Of a stretch of 64,000 nucleotides of DNA, positions 17,300 to 24,127 are shown one piece after another. The notes under the pieces were generated by a model. It searched no databases, had not been told where the DNA came from, and worked only from the letters and a program-made list of their open reading frames with translations. Position numbers and translations under genes: made by a program. This DNA comes from Gammaproteobacteria bacterium (lineage in GTDB: Bacteria; Pseudomonadota; Gammaproteobacteria; Chromatiales; Chromatiaceae), in NCBI GenBank assembly GCA_020445255.1, contig JAGRGY010000014.1, forward strand, positions 74,282 to 138,281. The letters run 5' to 3'. Numbering within the stretch: position 1 is the stretch's first letter; the number at the start of each line of letters is the position of its first letter.

Positions 17300-17728
17300 G
17301 TGGAGAACCAGGAGATTCGCAAGGCTGGCCTCAAGGTCACGTTGCCGAGGGTTAAGATCCTCGAGATTCTCGAGTCGAGCGACTCGCGGCATATGACCGC
17401 CGAAGACGTCTACAAGGCCCTGCTGGAGCGAGGCGAGGAAATCGGCCTGGCCACGGTCTACCGTGTGCTGACTCAGTTCGTCGGCGCCGGCCTGGCGGAG
17501 AAGCACCACTTCGAAGGCGGCCAGGCGGTGTTCGAACTCGATCGTGGTCACCATCACGACCATATCGTCTGCGAGCAGTGTGGCCGGGTCGAGGAGTTCG
17601 TCGACGATACGATCGAGAAATGCCAGAAGCAGATCGCGGAGAGAAAAGGGTTCGCGATTCGCGACCACTCGCTGATCATCTACGGGCACTGCACGCGGGA
17701 GAACTGTCCGCACGCGGCTGCCGACTGA
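17300..17728 (+). CDS. fur: Ferric uptake regulator Fur
   Basis: A 142-residue Fe2+-dependent repressor. The N-terminal winged helix includes GLKVTLPRVKILEIL, HMTAEDVYKALL and IGLATVYRVLTQFVGAGL. The metal sites are visible as HHDHIVCEQCGRVEEF, with a C-terminal CTRENCPH supplying further Cys and His. The start is GTG at 17300 preceded by GGAGGTGA; the frame is open far upstream but without a ribosome site, and the chosen start gives the usual length. Divergent from bamE, a very common gammaproteobacterial arrangement. Confidence 0.95.
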   Translation: MENQEIRKAGLKVTLPRVKILEILESSDSRHMTAEDVYKALLERGEEIGLATVYRVLTQFVGAGLAEKHHFEGGQAVFELDRGHHHDHIVCEQCGRVEEFVDDTIEKCQKQIAERKGFAIRDHSLIIYGHCTRENCPHAAAD

Positions 17729-18084
17729 ACGGCTGAGCGTACCCCATCAACCCGGGCAACCGGGGAACGATCTGCGGGACCGATCGGCACGCCGATCTTC
17801 ACCACGTAGGCGATGCAGAATGGCGTGCAGCCGCGACATACCGTCTGATCCATGCATTCCGGCCTGACCCCGGCGACGACGAAGCAGTCGAGGCCGACCC
17901 GCGACGTGATCAGACAGCGCACGGCCGTCTTGACCAGGATGATGCCGAACCGGATCGAGCCTCGCGCCGCGGACGCCGGACGCCGAAAAGGCCGCGCTGA
18001 CCGCGTCACTGCCGTTGAGTGCGACCGGCAGCGTCAGCAGCAGCATGCCGATGCGGCGAGCATGACAGATTCCGGCCTGTTCAT
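17680..18084 (-). pseudogene. Possible broken small secreted Cys-rich protein gene
   Basis: A well-placed ribosome site (GGAGG, 8 bases before an ATG at 18084-18082) starts a frame that stops after 16 codons at 18034. Next to it another frame reads a signal-like MLLLTLPVALNGSDAVSAAF, and a third frame, from about 17960 down, reads protein-like CLITSRVGLDCF, CMDQTVCRGCTPFC and VVKIGVPIGP before stopping inside the fur 3' end on the opposite strand. Two frameshifts would join these into one exported Cys-rich protein. It may be a decayed gene or chance; I do not recognise a family. Confidence 0.22.
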
Positions 18085-18362
18085 TGTCGAGTCCTCCAGG
18101 GCGGCATCACCGGTTCCTGTTGGCTTGCGCTGCGAGTCGGCGCGGGGGTGCCGGATTCCGCACGCGTGTGCGGAGCGACAGGCCGTCTGCCTTTGTTCAA
18201 GGGCGTTCTTGCAGCAGCGGTCCGGCAATCGCGGCGCGAAAACCCCGAATTCGGCGCAATCCGATGCGATGGTGCGTGGATGCGCGTTAAGATCGCACGC
18301 CCGATGGACGTATCGTCGATTCGGGTAGTCGTGCAGGGGCCCGCTCCGGTATCGAGGTCGAT
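18085..18362. other. Intergenic region before the nitroreductase gene
   Basis: No gene supported. It is the region between the possible broken gene on the minus strand and the nitroreductase gene on the plus strand, so it should hold their promoters. No clear elements were found. Confidence 0.35.
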
Positions 18363-19103
18363 ATGAGGCTGTCCGAAACCCAACGCCTGCAATTGGCGCA
18401 TCGCTCGGTGCGCCGTTTCACCGATCGTGCCCTCGAGCCCGCGCACCTCGAGCAGCTGATCCGCTGCGGCCAGGCCGCCGCGAGCAGTAGCTTCATCCAG
18501 GCATACTCGGTGGTCCGTGTGGTCGATACCGCGTCGCGCGCGGCGATTGCGCGCGCCGCAGGCGATCAGCAATGGATCGTGGATGCGCCCGCGTTCCTCG
18601 TGTTTTGTGCCGACCTGCGTCGCGTGCAGCAGGCCTGCCTCGCCGCCGGTGCAGGTGCAATCGACGGCTACGCCGAACATGGTCTCGCGGCCGTCGTCGA
18701 TGTGAGCCTGATGGCGCAGAATGTGCTGCTGGCGGCCGAATCGCAGGGCCTGGGCGGCGTGTTCATCGGCGGCATACGCAACGCGCCGCAGATCGTCGTC
18801 GACGTGTTGCGGCTGCCTTCACTGGTCCTTCCCGTGTTTGGCATGTGTCTGGGCTGGCCCGACGAGACGAACGACGTCAAGCCACGTATGCCGGTGGAAA
18901 TGGTGCTGCACCAGGACGTCTACCGCGATGCGTCGCCGCAGCAGATCTCTGCATACGACGAGACGATGCGGTCCTATTATGCTTCCCGCAGCGGTGGCGC
19001 CCGGTCGGCTGACTGGAGCAGTGTGACGGCGCGCGCGGTGCAGGGTAAGCAGCGTCGCCACATGCGCGAGTTCCTTGCCGCCTGTGGCTTCTTTCGCGCC
19101 TGA
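18363..19103 (+). CDS. NfsA/FRP-type NAD(P)H-dependent nitroreductase
   Basis: A 246-residue flavoprotein of the nitroreductase superfamily, NfsA/Frp subgroup. HRSVRRFTDRALEPAHLEQLIRCGQAAASSSFIQAYSVVRV gives the FMN-binding Arg-Ser-x-Arg start and the AAASSSFIQ loop typical of NfsA. DVSLMAQNVLLAAESQGLGGVFIGGIRN and FGMCLGWPDE, followed by KPRMP, are further family motifs. It transfers electrons from NAD(P)H to quinones, nitroaromatics or other acceptors in the cytoplasm. ATG 18363. The physiological substrate is unknown. Confidence 0.9.
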   Translation: MRLSETQRLQLAHRSVRRFTDRALEPAHLEQLIRCGQAAASSSFIQAYSVVRVVDTASRAAIARAAGDQQWIVDAPAFLVFCADLRRVQQACLAAGAGAIDGYAEHGLAAVVDVSLMAQNVLLAAESQGLGGVFIGGIRNAPQIVVDVLRLPSLVLPVFGMCLGWPDETNDVKPRMPVEMVLHQDVYRDASPQQISAYDETMRSYYASRSGGARSADWSSVTARAVQGKQRRHMREFLAACGFFRA

Positions 19104-19122
19104 TCCGCGCTTTCGACCGAGG

Positions 19123-20571
19123 CTACGGAATCCGCGGCGGTACGCGCGGAAACTCACCGAGGTATTCGGCACGCCACACGTCGCCTGTCTGACGGCGTTC
19201 CACGGCGCCGGTGAAGCGATAGCGATGCACCAACACGCGCAGGTAGCGCGGTGCCTTGTCGGCGAAGGGATTCTCGGCCAGCAGCGACGTGACCGTCGGG
19301 GAGTTCTGTGATAGCCGCCACAGGAAGCGCTCGAACCACGGACGCATCGCCGGGTTCTGCGAGGGGACGAACCAGATCATCCAGTCGAGTCGCGGGTGCA
19401 GTGGCACGATGAACCGCGGTACGTCGCCCGGCGAGTTCGGCTTGTACCTGAAGCGGTAGCGCTTCCACTCGACGCCGTCCGAACTGCCCTGGATCGTCAG
19501 TTCCTGGCGTTCGGTCTGCATCGTCGGAAAGATGTGGAACACGTTGCCGAGGCCCCAGGCCCGCACCCAGTTCGCCGGGTGGCGCCAGGTCGCGGGTGGA
19601 CGATCGGCGACGAATTCCCATGCGGTGTAAAGGCTCGTCGGAACGATCAGGGCCGCTGCGAGCGGCAGTGCGATCAGCGTCGCCAGCGGTTGCCGCGATC
19701 CGCCAATGGACGGGCGCCACGGAAGGATGCGCTGCAGTGCCTGGTCGTCGAGCAGGTACAGGCACAGCGCGATCGTCAGCAGATTGATGAAGTTGTGATT
19801 GCTGGTCGCGATGATCAGCAGTTGGAAGCCGATGGTGAGCACCGCCGCGAGGATGCGGAACGGGCGCGGCAAAAAGATGAAGAATGGCACGACGAGCTCG
19901 ACGAGCAGGGTGGCTCCGGTGCCCGTGACGAGCAGCCAATCGGGGAGCAGGTGGGCGTACCAGCTGCCCACATGGGGGAGAGGCTGGGTCTCGAAGTAGT
20001 GGTTGAGCGTCGTCAGGCCGGCCCAACTGGGATCTCCACTCAGCAGTTTCGAAAGCCCCGACAAGAAACGCAGTCGGAACAGCAGCCAGTGAAACAGCAG
20101 GACCGTAAGTCGGGTCGGGCCTGAGACCGTGAAGATCGCGATGAATCCCGCCTCGAGCAGCAGAAACTCCCACTGGAAGTTGAAGAAGATCTGGCCGACC
20201 CGGTAGAGCGAAAGATAGAGCAGAAACAGCACCACCAGCGACAGCCTCGGGCGCCAGCCAATCAATAGCGTGAGCGCGAAGCCGCATCCGACATAGCACG
20301 TCCAGAGCAGCGTGGTGTCGCCGTGTTCGATCCAGAACAGCGTGGGGAACCGGATCCATGCCAGCGGGCCGATGTCCCCAAACAGCCGGTCCAGGTACTC
20401 GCCCGCCGGCAAGATCCCCTGCTCACCGACCAGGCCCTGGATCTCGAGCGCGGTCGAGACGAAGGCCGCAAGATAGATCAGCGCCAGCACCCGCAAAAAA
20501 ACGGCGTTCGCCAGCCGGTATCGTTCGTCCGTCCCCAACAAGGCCGGAAGCCAGGACTGTGGTCTGAACAC
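19123..20571 (-). CDS. Lipase maturation factor family membrane protein
   Basis: A 482-residue integral membrane protein related to eukaryotic lipase maturation factor LMF1. It has about eight membrane segments in residues 20-330 and then a soluble C-terminal domain containing QGSSDGVEWKRYRFRYKPNSP and HPRLDWMIWF (the FxYKPG-type and HPRLDWQMWF-type motifs diagnostic of the family) and NPFADKAPRYLRVLVHRYRF. The bacterial function is unknown; in vertebrates the protein helps fold lipases in the ER. Convergent with the nitroreductase gene (19 bp apart). Confidence 0.87.
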   Translation of the reverse strand: MFRPQSWLPALLGTDERYRLANAVFLRVLALIYLAAFVSTALEIQGLVGEQGILPAGEYLDRLFGDIGPLAWIRFPTLFWIEHGDTTLLWTCYVGCGFALTLLIGWRPRLSLVVLFLLYLSLYRVGQIFFNFQWEFLLLEAGFIAIFTVSGPTRLTVLLFHWLLFRLRFLSGLSKLLSGDPSWAGLTTLNHYFETQPLPHVGSWYAHLLPDWLLVTGTGATLLVELVVPFFIFLPRPFRILAAVLTIGFQLLIIATSNHNFINLLTIALCLYLLDDQALQRILPWRPSIGGSRQPLATLIALPLAAALIVPTSLYTAWEFVADRPPATWRHPANWVRAWGLGNVFHIFPTMQTERQELTIQGSSDGVEWKRYRFRYKPNSPGDVPRFIVPLHPRLDWMIWFVPSQNPAMRPWFERFLWRLSQNSPTVTSLLAENPFADKAPRYLRVLVHRYRFTGAVERRQTGDVWRAEYLGEFPRVPPRIP

Positions 20572-20721
20572 ACTGCACCCCGCGGCGAATGCATCGCCCG
20601 CTGATGTACCCGAATTTAAGGGATGCCGTCAGGCAGAGGTAGACGGAAAACCGCCTGTACGGTCAAGTTTTGGCGCACGTTGCCGTCATCGATTCGAGGT
20701 TGGTTTGACGAGAGGCGCAGC

Positions 20722-21579
20722 ATGCCGTCGGTTTGGGAGCAGATCTCGGACAACGTTTCGCTGGTGACGCTGCCGGACGTTTACCTTCGGCTGAAGGCGG
20801 TGCTGGACGACCCCAATTCCTGTATGGCCGACGTGGCCGACGTGGTCGGCAACGACCCGGCGCTGACCGCCCGCCTGTTGCGCATCGTCAACAGCGCCTA
20901 TTTTGGGCTCGCGGCCGAGATCGATACCGTGAACCGTGCCGTCAATCTGCTGGGCACCCAGGAGGTGCACGACCTGGTGTTGGCGGTATCCGTCGCCCAC
21001 AGCTTCGCCGGCGTCTCGCCGAAGACGATGGACGTGCAGCGATTCTGGCGGCGCAGCGTGTTCTGCGCAGTCGCGGCCAGGGAACTCGCGGGTTTGTGTA
21101 ACGTGCTGGATGCGGACCGCCTTTTCGTCGGTGGTCTGCTCAGCGATATCGGCCACCTGTTTCTCTATGAGTACGCGGGCGAAAAGACCGAACAGGCCGC
21201 GGTGCTCGCCGCGGCACAGGGCGTACCGCTGTTCAAGGCGGAACGTGCCGTGTTGGGCGTCGACTATGCCCAGGTCGGGGCCGAACTCATGCGTCGCTGG
21301 CGTCTGCCGCAGACCCTTTGGGAACCGATCGAGGCGCATCCGGAACCGGGCCGTTCGCACGAATTTGCGCTGTCGACCAGCGTCGTGCACATCGCGTCAC
21401 TGATCGCCGCGGCCTGCGATCGCGGCGACAATGTCGACGACGCGCTCGCTGCGGCGGCAAACAGCGCCTGGCATACGACGGGCCTGTCCATCGATGCGAG
21501 CGTCGCGATTGTGCCGAATGTCGAGCGCCAGGTCGGCGAAGTGGCGGAGATGTTCTTTCCCGGCCACAAGGCGGCGTAA
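20722..21579 (+). CDS. HDOD domain signalling protein
   Basis: A 285-residue protein consisting of one HDOD domain (about residues 10-210), a degenerate HD-family helical domain used in bacterial signalling. Signature segments are DPALTARLLRIVNSAYFG and VNLLGTQEVHDLVLAVSVAHSF, with LFVGGLLSDIGHLFL carrying a partial HD-like DIGH. No GGDEF, EAL or receiver domain is attached. The ATG at 20722 has GAGAGG upstream; the frame is open 99 bases further upstream. The partner and signal are unknown. Confidence 0.87.
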   Translation: MPSVWEQISDNVSLVTLPDVYLRLKAVLDDPNSCMADVADVVGNDPALTARLLRIVNSAYFGLAAEIDTVNRAVNLLGTQEVHDLVLAVSVAHSFAGVSPKTMDVQRFWRRSVFCAVAARELAGLCNVLDADRLFVGGLLSDIGHLFLYEYAGEKTEQAAVLAAAQGVPLFKAERAVLGVDYAQVGAELMRRWRLPQTLWEPIEAHPEPGRSHEFALSTSVVHIASLIAAACDRGDNVDDALAAAANSAWHTTGLSIDASVAIVPNVERQVGEVAEMFFPGHKAA

Positions 21580-21659
21580 GCCACCGTTTGCCCAACGTCA
21601 CGGGTCGGCGGATCCACCGCCGGCACGCCCGTCCTTGACCTCTCGCCGACGTCCAGCGT

Positions 21660-21787
21660 CGTTGCGGCATGCTTGTGTCAGAAAACTTTACATCAGACAA
21701 TAATAAGAAAGATTAAATAAATTGTATAATTGATTAATAAGAAACATAAAAACATAAATCAGGAACGGAATTTGCTGCTGCTGCCGC
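21660..21787 (+). promoter_or_regulatory. AT-rich promoter region of the lytic transglycosylase gene
   Basis: A sharply AT-rich stretch of about 90 bases (21680-21770) in otherwise GC-rich DNA. It contains a perfect -10 hexamer TATAAT at 21725-21730 and a TTTACA at 21687-21692, although their spacing is too long for one promoter. It is the natural promoter region of the gene at 21788. The abrupt composition suggests an UP-element-like or nucleoid-protein-binding tract. Confidence 0.45.
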
Positions 21788-22585
21788 ATGGTTGGGGCTT
21801 TGGCAAGACAGACAGGTTCCGCGGTCGCAAAGGCCGTGCTCGTTTGCGTCTTGCTGGTGCCGTTGTCCGTAATCGCCAAGCCTGCCGACTGGACGCTGCA
21901 GGGGCTGCAATACCTGCACGGCGAGGGGGTGGCTCGCGACGTCGACCGCTCGATCGTCTACCTGTGCGCCGCGGCCCGCCACGGCGACGGTGCCGCTGCG
22001 CATGAACTGGGCTGGCTGTATTTCCAGGGAGCCGACGTCGGGCGTGACGATGCGCTTGCATTGTCGTGGTTCGAGGTCGCCGAACGGCACGGTGTGTCGA
22101 CGCCGGCACGCACGCGGCAGCGCCTCGACGGCATCGCGGCAAGGGAGCCGGCGTGCGTCGCCAGTCGCGGGATCGACCTGGAACTGGATGACCGGCGTCG
22201 CGCCAAGCTGGCGGTCGCGATCTACGACATCGCTCCCGCGTACGATCTCGATCCCGCATTGGTCCTCGAGGTGGTACGGGCCGAGTCCGGTTTCGATCCG
22301 GGGGCGCGTTCGGCCAAGGGTGCGCTGGGGCTGATGCAGCTCATTCCGGGCACGGCAAAGCGCTTCGGGGTGAAGAATCCGTTCGAACCCACGCAAAACC
22401 TGAAGGGAGGCATGGCCTACCTGCGCTGGCTTCTGCAGCGTTTCAATGGGGACCTTACCCTGACGCTCGCCGGCTACAACGCCGGCGAGCGGGCGGTCGA
22501 ACGGCACGGTGGCGTGCCGCCATACCCGGAAACGCAGGATTACGTGCGCAAGATCCTCCGTCGCTATCAGGACGCGCTTGGCTGA
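21788..22585 (+). CDS. Lytic transglycosylase with Sel1-like repeats
   Basis: A 265-residue exported protein. A signal peptide (residues 1-31) is followed by two Sel1/TPR-like repeats (about 35-110: GLQYLHGEGVARDVDRSIVYLCAAARHGD, ELGWLYFQGADVGRDDALALSWFEVAER) and a C-terminal SLT domain (about 140-265). In the SLT domain RAESGFDPGARS contains the catalytic Glu, with GALGLMQLIPGTAKRFGV and LAGYNAGERAV as the other family motifs. It should cleave peptidoglycan in the periplasm. The Sel1 plus SLT combination is known in envelope-maintenance proteins. Confidence 0.88.
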   Translation: MVGALARQTGSAVAKAVLVCVLLVPLSVIAKPADWTLQGLQYLHGEGVARDVDRSIVYLCAAARHGDGAAAHELGWLYFQGADVGRDDALALSWFEVAERHGVSTPARTRQRLDGIAAREPACVASRGIDLELDDRRRAKLAVAIYDIAPAYDLDPALVLEVVRAESGFDPGARSAKGALGLMQLIPGTAKRFGVKNPFEPTQNLKGGMAYLRWLLQRFNGDLTLTLAGYNAGERAVERHGGVPPYPETQDYVRKILRRYQDALG

Positions 22586-22670
22586 AGCCCCGTTCGCCGT
22601 GGGCAGCGAATCGCCCAATTGCGTGTTCAGCACAGGGCTTCTTGCCTGAGTTAACGCCTACGCTGTCGGT

Positions 22671-23543
22671 ATGCGTGCAACCCGTTTGCCGTTCTTGCTT
22701 TGCTGCCTGCTGGCCACGAACCTCGCAGCGGACGATGCGGCCGCTGAGGGTGTGCAGTTCGTTTTCGAACGGGCCAGCGATGCGGAGCTGAACAATCCAC
22801 ACGACATCAAGCTGTCGCCCGACGGCCACTACCTGTATGTCGCCGATGTCGGCGGAAATCGTGTCGTCGTGCTCGATGCCATGTCGCTCGAGACGGTCGA
22901 CAGCTTCGGTGGAGGCGAACTTTCCGGTACCCACGACATCGACTTCGACAGGTTCGGCAATGCCTATGTCGCGGACACGCACAACGGCCGCATCGTGGTC
23001 TACCGCATGCACGCAACCCATGGGCAGATGGTCGGCGAGATTCGCGGCCGTCTCGCCGGTCCCGAGGGTGTGCTGGCACACCCGAACGGCATGATCTACG
23101 CGAGCGGTGCGTGGTCCAATAATGTGCTCGCCTACCAGGACGGTCGGGTGGTTCACGAATTGGGTGGATTGTCCGGGCCACACGACGTCGAGCTCGCCGC
23201 GGATGGCAATATCTGGCTGGCCGACGCTGGCAACGACCGCATCCTGCTGCTCAGCCAGCAACTCGACGTGATGCGTGAACTCGGCGGTCCGGCCTACGCG
23301 TTCGATGGGGTTCGCTATCTCGATCCGCTGCCGGACGGCGGGTTGCTCGCGGCCGACAAACACACGCACTCGGTCAAGCTCATCGCGCCCGATGGGACGC
23401 TGTTGGCAACGCTGGGTGACGGTCGTCCAGGCCTGGGTGAACACCGGTTTCGCACGCCGGAGGGTGTCGACAGCTTCGGTGATTGGGTCTGGATCGCTGA
23501 TTCGGGCAACCACCGGATCGTGCGTTACCGCATCGTCCGCTGA
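22671..23543 (+). CDS. Secreted NHL-repeat beta-propeller protein
   Basis: A 290-residue protein with a signal peptide (residues 1-22) and about six NHL-type repeats: NNPHDIKLSPDGHYLYVADVGGNRVVVL, GTHDIDFDRFGNAYVADTHNGRIVVY, GPHDVELAADGNIWLADAGNDRILLL and a closing FRTPEGVDSFGDWVWIADSGNHRIVRY. A six-bladed propeller of this kind usually binds ligands or proteins in the periplasm or acts as a lactonase-like enzyme; no catalytic residues can be asserted. The gene appears to stand alone, 85 bp after the transglycosylase gene on the same strand. Confidence 0.82.
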   Translation: MRATRLPFLLCCLLATNLAADDAAAEGVQFVFERASDAELNNPHDIKLSPDGHYLYVADVGGNRVVVLDAMSLETVDSFGGGELSGTHDIDFDRFGNAYVADTHNGRIVVYRMHATHGQMVGEIRGRLAGPEGVLAHPNGMIYASGAWSNNVLAYQDGRVVHELGGLSGPHDVELAADGNIWLADAGNDRILLLSQQLDVMRELGGPAYAFDGVRYLDPLPDGGLLAADKHTHSVKLIAPDGTLLATLGDGRPGLGEHRFRTPEGVDSFGDWVWIADSGNHRIVRYRIVR

Positions 23544-23559
23544 CCGCCTCGATCCATCG

Positions 23560-24060
23560 TCAATAGCGACCGTGCTGGTGGCTGATGTAGTTCGACATCT
23601 CGACGAACTGCGCGTTCATCCGGCCGACGATGCGGTGGATCGCGCGGATCAATGCGCGCATGACCTCGAATACCAGTTTCGGGTCGGTTGCCAACAGGTC
23701 CTCCAGGTCCGCGCGCGACAAGCTGATCAGTTCACACTTGCCGTCCGCGCGAATGGCGGCGCTGTGGGGCACACCGTCGATAAAGCCGAGAATCCCCGCC
23801 AGGTCGCCGTCGTGCAGGTTCTGCAAGGTGACGTGCTCGGCACCGGCGGCGGTGCGGAATACTTCGAGTCGACCGCTGACGACGATATACAGCGCGTCGT
23901 CCGTATGACCTTCCTCGAGCAGCATCGCACCCTGATCGAGGCAGATCGAACTGGCGACGGCAGCGAGCGTGCGACACTGTGCATCACTCAGATCGGTGCC
24001 CAGTGGGGATTCACGAATGAGTCTGGCGCTGACGATCGGGTCACTGGGGTCGCTGGACAT
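23560..24060 (-). CDS. Cyclic nucleotide-binding domain protein
   Basis: A 166-residue protein with one cNMP-binding domain (about residues 20-140): GAMLLEEGHTDDALYIVVSGRLEVFR, GDLAGILGFIDGVPHSAAIRAD and ELISLSRADLEDLLATDPKLVFEVMRAL. No helix-turn-helix follows, so it is not a Crp/Fnr regulator; it is likely an effector or adaptor. The phosphate-binding cassette reads GILGFIDGVPHSAAI, where true cAMP binders have a conserved RAA, so ligand binding is uncertain. The C-terminal tail ends HQHGRY. Confidence 0.85.
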   Translation of the reverse strand: MSSDPSDPIVSARLIRESPLGTDLSDAQCRTLAAVASSICLDQGAMLLEEGHTDDALYIVVSGRLEVFRTAAGAEHVTLQNLHDGDLAGILGFIDGVPHSAAIRADGKCELISLSRADLEDLLATDPKLVFEVMRALIRAIHRIVGRMNAQFVEMSNYISHQHGRY

Positions 24061-24127
24061 AGGCGGTCTCCTCGATTCGCGCTATTTTCGCCTGAATTAT
24101 ATGTGCCGTCGGAAAACGCGCCCTGCG

